64,000 nucleotides of DNA, from positions 212,592,709 through 212,656,708 of the forward strand of contig CM057009.1 of the NCBI GenBank assembly GCA_029891345.1, given 5' to 3'. This document shows, in pieces, positions 47,336 through 60,377 of the stretch. Made by a program: the position numbers and the translations under genes. This DNA is from Dryococelus australis (taxonomy: Eukaryota; Arthropoda; Insecta; Phasmatodea; Phasmatidae). Each line of letters opens with the position of its first letter. Position 1 is the first letter of the stretch. The notes under the pieces were generated by a model. It was not told the origin of the DNA and did not search any database. It saw only the letters and a list, made by a program, of their open reading frames with translations.

Positions 47336-48960
47336 TGAGATGTTGGTTTAGGAAGTACATGTGTTTTTGTTTACCTATTGAAAGTGCCATTAAGTGTTGT
47401 GTTTTTATGTTTTATTTTTGCACTGCTCAGTGAAGTCATTCTGTTTATTGCACAATGTGCACTAATGCAGTTGAATGGCATAAATATTATTTTTAATATT
47501 ATTCTCAAATCAGTGTTGATGTGTAATTAAAGTGCTGTGTTGTGTACATTATGGATTGTGTACACATGTATGTGTTATTTATTTTTGTGTTCATATTCCT
47601 CACATGAAGGGACAAGGCAGTTGCTGTATAAATAGTTATGTTCGTTTTAAGATTTGTTTTTGTTTTATGTATTTATTAGTAAAAGTGCCTGTGTGTGCTC
47701 ATGTGTTGAAGTCATGCCGAGCACCCACGTGGTTGTGTTTATGTTTATGTTTGTTGTGATGCATGGAGACAGAGAGTCAGATTAGCACCATATAGTAGAA
47801 CAACAGAGTAGCTACATTTCCATCATGTGACCTCATGTGTAGTTCGGAATGATGGGGTCCCGAATCTTTCCTAATAATGCCACAGATATGTAATCATACT
47901 GTAAAATGGCAACAGCGTACACCACATGCAATTCTTTTCCTAAACCGAGTTGTATAATAATTTATAATTTTTGCATGTTTTTTATTATATTTAACAAAGT
48001 TCTATCAGTTAAATGTTTGCTTAGATATTAAGTTGTCCTCAGGAGCCATCCCGCTAGCTCCTGGCTCACTTATAAGGTGCTCGCCAATAAAACGTTAAGT
48101 TTTATGTAGCAAACCCCAAATGCCACGAATCTAATATTTTATATGTATTTCTATTGACTGGTTTTTATGTTTTCATAAAGCGAAATTCAGTATTTTCATT
48201 TCACTTGCATGGCCAGGAGCCATTACAGTTCATTATTTATAGTAGTATCATGTGTTGATCATGGTCATGTGATCCAAGGTGGGAATACCGGCCAACCAGC
48301 AGGCTCCGCACCAATGGCCATTTTAATAGAGTCCGAACCTTGTTGTGGGGTGGTCGTATCGCTGCGCCACTCTGCTCCTGCACCAATTTGCTTCATCATT
48401 CATCATGTAATTCTGTTCAATTAACATTAAATAACAGGAACCTTTTTTATAGCCACGAGCAAGCACCACCCCACATCACCGGTCAATTTGTACATGGCCA
48501 GGGTGTAAATATGCAGATATAATTTCACGTAGGCCATGTGCCTTTTTGTCTGTATCAGTGGTCGCCCACTTAAATGGCGAAGTGTAAACTTAATTACCTG
48601 TTAAAGGAAATGAATAGTAAATTAATCAATGTGTGTTTAAGACTGTGTTATTATTTATCTCTGGTGGCATCTCAACCATTTAATGTACGTATTTTATTAA
48701 TGGTGTGGGGAGGCCGACATTCCTTCGAGAAAGAATGGCGTTGGGGAGGCCGACAGCCCCACTATCCCAGGCACTTCACTGGATTTATAACAGCAAGATC
48801 TTCAGCACCAGGACTTATGGAGGCGGAGGACATTGGGGGACAAGCTGCAGATCGTCAGCCACACGACCCCTGCATCATCATGCTCTCAGTGAGCTTGCAC
48901 CCTACCCGGAAAATCTCATAGTATTCTTCATCGTACCTATCAAATACCTTCCTCCCCCAA
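47336..48960 (+). repeat. LTR F
   Basis: It is placed by its 3' landmarks, shared with the other LTRs: TTTCACGTAGGCCATGTG near 48523, the CAGCCACACGACCCC block near 48856 and GCTTGCACCCTACCCGG near 48895. The start TGAGATGTTGG near 47336 is a weaker match. A Gag-like frame follows, so it acts as a 5' LTR for that fragment. No target duplication was found. Confidence 0.5.
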
Positions 48961-49196
48961 TGGTCCAGCCAAATGCAGTCACATGTGCTGATTTCATTGA
49001 ACATAATGATGCAGAATGGAATGAAATCCTTCCTCCAGACATGCAGGAGACTTTCCATGAAGCGAACCTCCAACAAGTAATTATTGACAACTGCAATATT
49101 TTACTGTGTGACTTATACCGCCAGGTAGAATATGCACAAACAAATTGCATTTGCATGGCAGATGCTGAACAAATTCCCTATATGAGGAATGCTTGA
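48960..49196 (+). pseudogene. Gag N-terminal fragment after LTR F
   Basis: The last 79 codons of a longer open frame read MVQPNAVTCADFIEHNDAEW, NEILPPDMQETFHEANLQQ and CDLYRQVEYAQTNCICMADA. Position directly after an LTR and the acidic, helical look suit the start of a Gypsy Gag. I recognise no domain. The LTR/coding boundary is uncertain because the frame is open through the end of the LTR. Confidence 0.4.
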
Positions 49197-49446
49197 GACA
49201 TCCCAAGAAGAGCCCTCAGATAATATAGTTTTCATTAAAGTGTTTATTTTTGCCAGTGATATGTACATCTCACGTGTTTCACCCAAATTTCTTTCCATCC
49301 AAGTGTCAATTGCTTGTTTTCATTTTTTAAATAATCTCAATTATTTTAGAGAATGTTACATTTGCATGTGTCATATATTTTATTATAGTTTATGTAAAAG
49401 TGGCTCAGCAAGTAATTCCACTCTTGCTCGCCAAACTGGCCAGTGT

Positions 49447-50005
49447 GCCACAAAGGAGAAAGTTAGTCATACCTAAGCATCTCGAGGGGTCAGTCGTGTT
49501 TGCCTGTGTTCCGCATCGTCAAGCTCCAGGCTACATTCAACCTTTTTTTCCTGTTAAATTTAGTTTGCAATAGTTAATTTCTTTGAACCTTATTTCGTTT
49601 AGCCAACCAGATACACCGTCCCTCACCTTCCATCGCCTGGGAGAAGCATAATTTTTCAAATAAGTTTTCGTTAATTTCTTTTGCACCAATTTTGCCAGTT
49701 TAACCTTCGTTGGCAGGTATAGCGTGGCAAATCATGTGAGTTACATCCCTAGAGGAATGTATTCATATTACAATGTGTAAATTAACATTGAACTGTACTC
49801 GTGTGTTTTATTCCCTCTTGCCTTAGAGCAACTAAGGACACAGGCCCTCACAATTCCTGCCAAAACATCAAGTGTATAATGAAAGAGTTTTCTGTACTTC
49901 TTTCAGTGTTTAAATGTCAATGGCCGTATTTCAGTAACTTTCGTGTGAGTATGCCACCCCAAAAGAGGCCACCATGCCATAAGCACGTATGTAAATAATT
50001 CATAA
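49447..50005 (+). repeat. 560 bp direct repeat, copy 2
   Basis: Second copy of 45895-46455 in the same orientation. The G run is replaced by TTTCGTGTGAG. The copies bracket the RT fragment, LTR F and the Gag start, which suggests either two insertions or a duplication spanning the block. Confidence 0.6.
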
Positions 50006-50013
50006 AGAGAAGT

Positions 50014-50162
50014 AAATTCCGGCAGAAGATTACACCTTGGTGATTTGGCCCAACGAACCAGAGATTTTCCAGGGTCAGATCAACTGCAGCTTCATCGGCA
50101 TCGCAGTGAAGATGCCTGGGGCCTACCGGGTAATACCAGATTTTCCACAATTTTCCTTAACC
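50014..50162 (+). CDS. Unrecognised short coding-like segment
   Basis: After a stop near 50011 the frame reads IPAEDYTLVIWPNEPEIFQG, QINCSFIGIAVKMPGAYRVI and PDFPQFSLT before TGA. Codon usage and residue mix look coding, unlike the AT-rich flanks. CGGCAG/AAG near 50024 could be a splice acceptor and CCGG/GTAATA near 50131 a donor. It follows the 560 bp repeat directly. It could be a retroelement Gag start or a host exon; I recognise no family. Confidence 0.25.
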
Positions 50163-50164
50163 TG

Positions 50165-51480
50165 ATAATGTTACCATTCCTAAAATTTCCTCTCAACCTG
50201 CATTCACTGCACCCCATGCTGTCACCTGATTGGCCACTTACCCGACTATTTGCATGATTATATTTACATACATAAACAGCAAATAAAAAGCAAAATGTGT
50301 ATTTTCACTTTGTCAGAAAACAAACAGTCAAAGGTATAAAGTCATTAATTAAAAAGTCTTCCTGTTGCATTAACAACGTAAAATTAAAAGTAATATATAG
50401 CCTACCAAATAGCAAGGACACAAACTTGTCGCTGAACCCACTTGGATGCTATCGCACAAAATCTTGTATAGATTCGATGCAAAGTAAGCCAATGCATCAT
50501 ATGAAACATGGTTTTAAATCCTAAAAATTTTATTTCAATGTTTATTTTAAGTAGGTAATTATTAATTTGCTATATATTTAGATAAAATCAACAGCAATAT
50601 ACAGCAACATGTGTGCCACTTGATAAGGAAGATGGAAACAATAATGTTTTGTCTGGGTGACATTTATAATATAACAGGACACTATTAGGCAAAAAAATAC
50701 TGTTCAGTATATTGTGTATTCCTGTAAAGAGTGTTAGGACATTTCGTAAACACGATACAGCTATTGAACAGGTCATTAATACTAACAAAAATATCTTTAA
50801 CATTTTTGAATTGGAGGCTAAATGGTAAATACCAAATATGTAGTCACTTTTCGATGTAGGTATCTGTATATAACAAACTCAAGTTAGTAAAATGGCACAT
50901 GCTATTAATGTCATGGCCAATCTATCAACCAAAACTTAGAATCTGAAAATATTCAAATGCACTTAAACCAATAAATAAAAATTGTTACAGGGTCTTGTTT
51001 TCTTAGATACAAAAATAAGGTGCCTAGTCACTTGAATGTTTTCATTACAACTGTAGTCATTGGAGGATTATGTCCCAAACATATTATATTACTGCATCCC
51101 ACTTATATATCATGGACTTGATACAACTAGGCTACTCAATTTAGCACTTTCTGGACAACAGAGTTTGAAAAATCAAGTTAAATACTATGGTATACCATGT
51201 GCAAACATTTTGTATTTATTCTTCAATTATTGGTTTAATTGGTTTAAAATTAACATAATTTGGATATGTGTTGATAATTTTAAATACAATTGAATTATTT
51301 TTTATAAAAATTAAGATATCGACTTGTTGCAATTGTGCTTAAATGTGCATAAAAATGAGATATCTATTTGGTGCATTGTAAATAACTAAAAAATAAAACA
51401 TGTAAGAATCCTTTGACATGAAGCGCACTTAGGCTAGACCATCGAGGAGAATAGGTTATGTGGATTGGATAAAATATTAC
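50165..51480. other. No gene seen
   Basis: Strongly AT-rich DNA with no supported frame or repeat. Confidence 0.45.
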
Positions 51481-51489
51481 CATCGTTTT

Positions 51490-52345
51490 CCGGGTGGGCG
51501 CCTGCTCCCTTAGTGGAGAACATGAGTAGAAGTGAGGTCGTGTGGCCCATGGCCTTAAGTGGCCTCCTCGGTGGCCTACATCTTAAATTATAGAAGTTGC
51601 AGAAATCCATCCTTGCGATATCCAAGTACACCTGGGCTAGTGAGGGTTATCTGAACTGCACTCATATGCTCATACTCACTCCCGTGGGTTGTTATAGGCT
51701 GCCTTATGCCTTAAAGGTTATGTCGTCGACTTTACCAGTGATGTGGCCATGAAGCGGCCGAGTAGATAAAAGCGTAATTAGTATATACTTTATTTATGTT
51801 TCCACTCCGAGGAGGCATTTACATTATTAGTTCACCATTGAAGTGGGTGAACACTTATACAGTAGAAACAGCACAAGGCCTACATTAATTTTGGTGCATT
51901 AATTCCCGCTCATGTACAAATGACCTTTTACAGAATGGCTCAGTTCCCGGACAGCAAAAGAGAAAGGTTCCAGTTAATTACATTAAAATTACTATTGAAA
52001 TCTACATGATTGGAACAAAAAGTTGCAAAGTCCAGGGAGTATGTCACATGCTGGAACACTCTGTTAACCATTACGACAATACTGCCTATGCCCTGGTGTG
52101 GAGCCTGCTGGTTGGCTGGGTCTTCCGGTGCATGTCACATGACTTGTTGTAGACACGTCTGATTATTAATTACACAAATGAGATACACGAAAATGAAACA
52201 GATGGAAATCTGATCCATAAAACCCCCCTCATTAATCTTACTATAAAACAATTTAACACTAAATATATGAATGAAAATATTCGCCATGGCAGGGTTGCCA
52301 CAATCTACTTAACATACTTTTACCACTATTACATTTGAAGCTGTA
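51490..52345 (-). repeat. LTR D, 3' part (split by a repeat insertion)
   Basis: On the minus strand it ends with GGCCACACGACCTC and GCAGGCGCCCACCCGGAAAA near 51500, the late LTR block shared with B, C, E, F and G. Further in it aligns with LTR E: the ACGACAATACTGCC region near 52074 corresponds to ACGATGGTGCTACTGC near 58138. Alignment stops at the 1.27 kb repeat and resumes beyond it. Confidence 0.45.
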
Positions 52346-52363
52346 GCTCCAAAGCAGTCATGA

Positions 52364-53619
52364 GGTGAACATCGTGCTCGTGGCTTCTCGCTTGCTGAGA
52401 ACTGCTCGCTACTGGAGGACCAGCGAAAGCGAGGTGCATCAGCGAGTTTGATGGGACCATGGCAGCTTGGGTGCGGCGACTATCCGCAACGTGTCGCGTC
52501 CCCAGGTGGTGGATAGGGGATACTCATGCTCTGGGGTGGCTGGGAATAACTAAATACCAGCCAGCGAACCAACTGGTCGGTGCGAGAGCGCCGTCATCGT
52601 GAACGTTGGTAACCTGGGCAGCTCAGTACAAAATGGCGTAGTGCATCTGCTGGAGGTGGCCCAACGATCAAGTCGGGGAGGGGGATCTCGAGGTGCTGAA
52701 AAATGCGAAGTGTAGCGATCCTCACTGCTGGATCTGAGGGCTGCCGAATGTGGGTGCGTGATGAATTGAATGGAATGCATTGGACCTTCGAAGCACCCCG
52801 ATGTTAGCCTTCACTCCTGGGCCAGCAGAATCGCCACCACCACTAGTATGCCCCAGATGTCTCGCGTTTCCCCACACCGACGGACTATTTTGCTGGTGGA
52901 GGAGGGGGTCGCTCCCTGAAAGAACTTTCCCAACCTTCACCCATGGATCGGAGATCCTGGCATCGGCATTGAAGGGCGAAGATGTAGTCGGTGTCATGAC
53001 TGAGCTGTCTGGTTTTCCAATGCATTCGATGAGAAAAAGGGGGGCCCCCTGCATCCTCAGTTGATGTTGGTAATGTAGTACTAGTTCGCCTACACTGTAG
53101 TATTAACAGTAGCTCAATTTCAAGGGCGCCTGTACCCACACAATGACTGGCATCGGCATGGGGGCTGTTCTGTCCCCCACATTACACACTAGCTGCGATC
53201 TCATTTCATTTCATCCCGCATCAAACCAACAGAAGTCTTTCTTCCCGAACTAACAAATACCCTACCTTATCCAGCCCTAATCCAGTTAAAAGGAATTATT
53301 TTATCCTCTGCAACCATTTCATAGATTTTCCACGGACCTCTCAGCTTTGCCTGGTTTACTATGCTCTTCCATCTAGACCCTTCTTCTTTCGGGGTGTGCA
53401 CATGCCTACAATTGCGGTCATGGCACTATAACCCTGCTTAGCCGGGATGCATGCACCCATTATAATAATTAAACCCGACCTAAGGCATAAAGGGCTGGCT
53501 CTGAGATGCATCTCATTCTCCAACTGACTTAGCTACTAACATGCATGACGGAGGGCACACAGAACTGTGAAGGTGTTCACGCTTGCATAGCGGGATTTGG
53601 TGGCTCACCAGAAAAAAAA
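52364..53619 (+). mobile_element. 1.27 kb interspersed repeat, copy 2
   Basis: Second copy of 1843-3109, ending CACCAGAAAAAAAA. It interrupts the minus-strand LTR D, so it inserted later. ACATTTG before it (about 52331) and GCATTTTG after the A run could be a decayed target duplication. Matches to copy 1 include GGATCTCGAGGTGCTGAAAA near 52683. No conserved reading frame. Confidence 0.55.
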
Positions 53620-53639
53620 TGCATTTTGCCGATTAGTTC

Positions 53640-54470
53640 ACATTGCACTAAATTATTTACCTTGCTAGGTGCCGGAGATTTATTGCTAATAATTTATACA
53701 GCGACTGCGCAATCAGATAAGCATTTAAATTAAAGTGTAGTTACAGAATAGTAATAAAAATAAAAACAAGCATTGTAAGCAATGTTCTTTGCTAATATAC
53801 ATATTTATTTATTTATTTTGAGCATAAAATGCATGCTTACTTTCTGTTTTAAATAGGTACTACTAACCTTTACTCTTAAAATATAAATGTATATATCAGT
53901 GTAAAAACAAATAAGTGGTAAATAATATGATTTCTGATAGGCAACCTGTTGCCAAGATAATGCACTTTCATATTTCCCAATGGTCTTCCAATGTTGCCAC
54001 ATAGACATCAACGAAAGCTATCAAAATCTCTTATACCATTTCGATAAACTCGAAATAAGTTACAGAATCACTCTCTCACAAATCGATAAATATGAATTTC
54101 GATCGAAATCGAGATGAGAATTTGAGGCGTTACAGATTCCAAGCACTGGTAAAACACAATGAAAACACAACACAATTACAAAATATTCTTAAATACCGTT
54201 GACTTACTTTTGTAGGTTATCTGGCCACATGCTAGCCACATTCCCGGGTGCGATGGCTGGTCACCGATGTGCAGATCACTGTACTGGCAGAGCCAGTATT
54301 AAATACTGTGGTTAATTCTTCTATATATATTCACAACAAATAATTACATGACGTAAGTCAAAAAAACCTGAAATATTCTGCACTGAATTTTTGTGGTATC
54401 AGATTAATACATGTTTGGCGTGTCACTATTACTTTAAATTAGGTAACACCCCTAGTGGCAAACACAGCAC

Positions 54471-54538
<68 letters not shown>

Positions 54539-55330
54539 CTCACTTCAAAACAAAAACATATTAACATAATTATACACGTGAGCTTTCACATACCTATGTC
54601 ATTAATGCAAGGATGAAACTGTACACAACACTTGTGATATTGCCCTAGTAATAGTCACACACATCCTAAAATATATTAGGTCTCAATGTAAACAAAGCCA
54701 CATTGTCTACTCTCAACCATGTGGCAAACTAATATTCTTTATTTACAAACACTACATGATCTGAACACGTGGCGTTCTGACTGGTAGCGATACCAGTACA
54801 CAAATACATAACTCAACACAAATTATCCTTTATTATTATTCTAACAAACCTGCAGTGACATGGAACTTTAGTGCCCGAAGAAAATGGATGTGGCTCTACC
54901 ATATACATACAACTGTCACATCTCAACCACAAAACAATAACACAATGCATAACCCCAAATACTATTGATGTGGCAACATAAAAAAAACCCGTAGGTGTGT
55001 CCCTGGCTTGTTACATGACACTAGTGATTCAAAGCAATTGCAGGTGGATTGCACACGTGGTATCTCCTCTGGTTACACTGGTGCACAGCTTGCACAAGGT
55101 GGAACACTGCTTGGAACTTGCCTTATGACACTTTAAATATAACAAGAGAAACACTGCACTCTCATAATTAAATTGGCCATTGAAAAGTACACATTTGCAC
55201 TTTATCATTCTGATGCATTCATACTGGCACTGTTCACATGGGTCACTGCATGGTGCTAATGCTCTCCAGTGTTGATGTGTTGGCTGTGGTGCTGACAGAA
55301 GGGCTGGTGAACGGGCTAGCGCTGAACTGC
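53640..55330 (-). repeat. LTR D, 5' part
   Basis: AT-rich sequence beyond the inserted repeat, ending with a GC-richer segment (about 55238-55330) whose GGTGCT..GGCAGT/GGCTGTGGTG order resembles the start of LTR E. The combined length with the other half exceeds 2 kb, partly through a long TA run. The right end is approximate, and this half is the weaker assignment. Confidence 0.3.
54474..54534. repeat. (TA)n microsatellite
   Basis: About 30 uninterrupted TA units. Length in the assembly may be unreliable. Confidence 0.95.
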
Positions 55331-55519
55331 AAAAGATACCTTCGTCATATTGTATTATGCAAAAATCACACAAAATTATCCTTTATAATCATTTTACCCC
55401 AAAATTACTTCATAGGTATCCTTAATCAAGTTTTATCACTCCAAAATTACACAAATTTAACGTAATCAGAAGTATGACAGGAATTTTTTGTTACTGAGTC
55501 TCATATTTAGATGATCGCT

Positions 55520-57447
55520 GACCTCTAGCTCTGCTTTAGTCCATTTATCCTTGATGAGGAAGATTTTTATAAAATGCTCTGTATTCTGTTGACAATGATG
55601 GAAGATTTACTGTCAAAAGAGAATTCAAAGCATTGTTCTTTTCCTTTGAAATAGTATGTATATGAGGGTATAAGGGTTGGTTGACTGACGAGGATAACCT
55701 GTTTTTGGGTTTTGTTTTCTTCTTATAATTTGAAGCTCTGAACTCTTAATCAAATCTTTATTTGAAGTATTTTTTTAGAAATGTAGCCAACTAGTCTTTT
55801 GCCAGCTGATCGAATGTTTGTTGACATCTTCTATCCTGAATGTCGTGTGGCATTTATGATGAGACTTCCAATCAATGATTTGTTGATGAGTTATTTCATG
55901 TACAGTGTAGGGTTTGTCGCCATTTCTTCTAGCACACCTGGCAATTGTCTTCCAGTCGACAGGCCAATTTACTTCTCTAACTCTTCTCTGTTCTGTAGAG
56001 ATGGCATAATGCATTGAATCACATTCCATCTCACTGTGACCAACAACCATAAATTTCAGATCTATAGTTTCCAGGTGTGGTAATAAATTAATAGCAGTCA
56101 AACGCACATTGAAGCAACAAATTTGTACAAGTTCTGTCCTCCAAATCGGTAACTAAACTACGAAATAGGATTCACTTATGCAGCAATGGATTTAAGATAT
56201 AGGCACAGACAGATAGCTAATTCATAGCTTCCTCTTTTGCCTTCTGATTTTGGCCAATTAAAACAATTCCCTATTTTTGAAACAATATTACACACCATGA
56301 AGTTAAATATTTGATAAGTGGCTTATAAAAAAAACATTATTGTTTGGATCAGTTGAAGACCACATAACTTGCTGGAGAACAAAACTGCAGCTTAACAAAC
56401 AACCGTTTGAGTTTTTTGCTTGCTCTTTATCTTGCAATTTTCTTCAAAAGTCCTATCTTATTCTAAAAGATGAGATTAATATTTTTTCTTATATCATCTT
56501 TATCGACTCCAAGTGTATTATAAGAATTACATGCACGACACTGATCTTTCTTGTGGTGACGAAAGCAAAGATTGTGTTTCCTCTTTGAAGATATTTCAGT
56601 GCATTTAGTCACTTGCAATTTCAAGGCCCTTTTCAATGCATGCTTATTTATACATGAAGTACATAAGTGTGATATTAACAGAAGGATCCAAGTATTTCCA
56701 TTTAGATCAAGATTGAGAGTAGTAGGAATTAACCACTGCAATACTGTCATTATAACTCCTTAAACTGTTAAAAAAATTCTGGTGAAGTGACCTTTTTACA
56801 TGATGGCCCCTTATGTCTTTTTCATTAGTATTTTCTTTGGCCTTTTCTTCATCACGACATCCACAACACCTTTACGGATACCAAAAGTATTTATAAACAT
56901 TGTCTTACAAACTTGGATTCGTTCTATATTTTGTGGTAAGTATAAAACCACAGTAATGTTTATTTGAGATTTTTCTCTTGCTTTAGTTTTTTTTTGTCAA
57001 TCATAGCTGTGTTACTCTGAATGAAATCTTGATTTTGTTCATGTGTCTCTAAGTCGTTGTATCTCGGGAAAATTTCTAATCTCCCTGGTTCTGAATTTAT
57101 TTTGCTGCACTTTTTTCTACATTTTTATTACATGTACTTTTAATGCAGACTCCTGGAACACACATTTTTCTGGATGAAATTAAGGGTTCTACTTTCTGAT
57201 GTCTCATTGTTGAAGCAATTCTTGCCCACTTTTAAAGTTATTACAATAGTTATCTAATGTTTTACACTCTTGTAGGTATTTCTTGCACACTCTTCAAACC
57301 CCATTCCGCTGTTATGAGCTGAAGGTTAGCAATGTTTCAGTTTAAGAATATCATCATCTGATTCATCTGATAATGGTTGATATTCTGATATGTCAGGTGA
57401 CAAATCTTCAGGTTCTGTATCTGAATCCAGGCAGTTGTCACAAGCAT
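55520..57447 (-). pseudogene. DUF7869-like transposon protein pseudogene
   Basis: Minus-strand segments in order: an acidic N-terminal stretch (CLDSDTEPEDLSPDISEYQ, near 57430), KKDQCRACNSYNTLG (about 56550), a 110-codon frame (56107-55775) with KFMVVGHSEMECDSMHYAI and later KPYTVHEIT, and a C-terminal YRAFYKNLPHQ near 55580. The GH-S/T-x-MECDS box, the KDQC-x2-C motif and the final FYK-x-LP belong to a family common in arthropod genomes and, as I recall, annotated as DUF7869 with a DDE/RNase H-like fold. Stops and frame changes are numerous. The family label is from memory; the order of motifs is seen. Confidence 0.6.
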
Positions 57448-57449
57448 TC

Positions 57450-59220
57450 AAATGTGGTAGAGTTATCGGAACACAAATGGTTTGCAGGCTAGCTTACTTA
57501 GATATGATGTTAGGTTAATTTTACTGGGTTTGGGCGCCAGTGCAGAGCACCAGGATAGCAGAGGTTATGAAGGCCGACGGTCCATGTGGCCTCCCTGGCA
57601 TCCCGACATCAATTTCCTATAGCAACCATTCCTGCTTCATTGAGATGAAGTTCTAATGTTCTATATTCCTCATGCCTTGTCTTAGTAGAGGCTGTAGACC
57701 TCCCCAAAACCCCATCAAACACGTAGCAGGTTGTTTCCACCACCCAAAACCATAAAATATTGTTCGTGCATTTTAAGAAATATACTTGATATAGGTTATG
57801 TGATCAGACCAACCAATAAAAAGATCACACACTGGTTGAGTTGATGTAGTGATTTCATTTATTTGTGCTTGTATGAGACATTTACACTTCCTTCTCCACT
57901 ATAGCAAGGAGAGATCTGATGCGTAAAAAATGGTGCGAAGCGTACTTTATATTTTACATGAAAATTTACTGCTCGGCTGTGAACAAACTGTCTGAGCGGT
58001 GGGGCGGCACTCCCTCCAGGGCGAAAAGAAAAAGAAAATGTTCTGTCAATCTAAAATTTAAAACACTGAAGCTACATGATTCGTACAAAAGTTGAAGCTC
58101 CTCGAGCAGGCGATCACACATGACCTACCCCACTTGCTACGATGGTGCTACTGCTTAACTTAGCACAGGAGCTGGCTGCCCTTGGCGCGAGCCTCCTGCA
58201 TGATGTCAAAAGCCCCGTTATTCGGGAACAAGTATTAAAATAAAGTATGAATTTGGATGGAAATGAGACAGGAATCACGAGACATCCGGTAAAACACTAC
58301 AAACTACACTATAAAAATATTCAGAAAGAAATTGAACTATCACATTTAGCACTGTTTTGTTGTCATACCACTTGGCTTTATACTTGGATGTTACCCTATA
58401 AAACATGCACGTTTACATAGTGTGTTTGTCTCTCGTATTGCGCATTTCTCTCTACATTCATTTGTGTGGCTATGATAAGTTTTTCTCTTTACTTTAATTT
58501 TTATTATTACTAACAAAACATTTGAAAATGAAGTAGGTATTGTTTGCCAAGCCTTTCTTAACGCTACGGAGAAAGTCCATGGACGTGATATTGGTCAGGG
58601 GCCTCTGACACATGGTTCAATTAGACAGCAAATAGGTTATATTGACACATGGTAAACCACTCTTAAAAATAAAATAAACACATACAAAAATATATATCTA
58701 AAGCCCTCACAGGATATTTCCCGTGCAGGAATATTAATTTTAGGTACCCTAATGCAGTGTGGTGTATGCTAGTGCATGAGAGGAAAAATGCCACACTTTG
58801 TTTACAAACACATAAGTGTCATCACAACACAATAAAACAATATTGCCCTCTAATATATAGTCTCGTGTACATGATTATTCTACATGGCGCATAGCTTACA
58901 TATAACATATTGGAGCTCTTTAATAAACATGACATAAAAATACAAAAAATTACATTTGAACACTGCACTAGCAAAACATAAACAAACCCACGGGTTCACG
59001 AGGATACTATGGTGCACACTTGACAGATGCACTGTAACCCAAACATATTATATTTAAAATGCACTTAAAAATTAAACACAATATTATGACACTGAACCGA
59101 GGAACTTTCCACGGGTGCACAGGAAACAGGCTGGTGCTCATGTGTCTCACTGGTCATGCGATGCCTTGGCAGTTGTGTAGTCGGCAGGACGAACAGGCGG
59201 GCAGTGTCCGGTTCACATCA
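57450..59220 (-). repeat. LTR E, probable solo LTR
   Basis: On the minus strand it starts TGATGTGAACCGGACACTGCC at 59220, like LTRs C and G. Near its 3' end it carries CTGCACTGGCGCCCAAACCC (about 57545). Past the left end lies the N-terminal part of the DUF7869-like pseudogene, and ATTC occurs at 57446-57449 and 59221-59224, which fits a target duplication, though the terminal CA is not preserved. It seems to have inserted into that gene's 5' region. Confidence 0.55.
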
Positions 59221-59224
59221 ATTC

Positions 59225-60373
59225 TAAGTAGAAGGCATTGCAAAATCTTTAGATTGTCTGTAACATACTGCATCTACAAGAAAAAAATTAAATTTTAAAA
59301 TATTTTAAATAACTATTGGTTTCTTGTGCGGGACAAGAATGATGGAGGGGCAGGGGGGAATTGTGCATCTAATATAACTCAACTATCATTATTTATTATT
59401 TACAAGAAATATCTGTGTATGAATATTTTCCAATATCGCTCTTGTACATTCTAGTTTAATATACAGTAAAAATCTTTCTTGATTTATTTTTTCAAAACTG
59501 CATTAATTTATGTTTATATAAGTAAATTTATTTTCTAGCCAAACATTAAAAAGCCAACAATTGAAAACATAGCCTCAAAATTTTAAAGTTTATAATAATT
59601 ATTTTTATTTATATAATTTTGATCAATTACACTAAACCTTGATAATTGTACACTAAATTTTGTGTGTTTCTAAACTCAAAAGTGCTGCTTCCGCCATACG
59701 TCTACCTATGGTACCAAACATTATACGAAAACTCATGAAAAAAAAACATAAGATCAGCATGTTGGTGTACAGAAAAAAATTGTGCAATAAATATAAATTT
59801 ATCCAGTCAGTTATATATTGGCAATGCCAAATCTGGAAAGTTTAAATAACAGTGAGCTCAACAAGGTGCATATGTAGGTAAATATTTTTGAAAAAGCATA
59901 ATAAGTTGAATTGATGGATAACTCGAGATATCTACTTGTAAATCTTAAAAATACTCTGAGGAAACAGATTCCTTCTTGTTAAAATTAATTTACTGTCGTA
60001 ACCATATGGAATATTAATTATCCAATTATTGTATTGAATAGGGAATGTTTTCTTTGATAGTGTAATGTAGGTAACTCAATAATCGAACAAACCAACTTAG
60101 CTAGTTGTTGTATTAAATGCACTATGTTATTAAATCAAATATGAAATATTTCCCATTGTTTACTAATAATATTATTATCAGGTTTCAAATATAAACATTT
60201 AAATAGTAGGGGGACAATACATTGTCCCTACTTGTGTTTGACTAACTACATATACGTCGACATTTTTCGAGTGTAGGACCTAAAACTAAATGCAGTCAAA
60301 TGGCTAAACTAATTTAAATAAATTCGCATTAATGTGTCGCCTTTATTTCGGACATTATAATTAATGTTGATTT
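59225..60373. other. No gene seen
   Basis: AT-rich DNA between LTRs E and I. If LTR E split the DUF7869-like gene, the missing N-terminal part would begin at the left edge, but I recognise nothing convincing. Confidence 0.45.
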
Positions 60374-60377
60374 CTAC

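Noticed and set aside
54474-54534. Long TA run as an origin or regulatory site
   Set aside because: It is a simple microsatellite with no associated motifs.
57530-57560. TGGCGCCCAAA on the minus strand as a tRNA-Lys primer site
   Set aside because: The equivalent block in solo LTR G lies about 80 bp inside an LTR whose ends are fixed by CTAC, so in this lineage it is part of the LTR.
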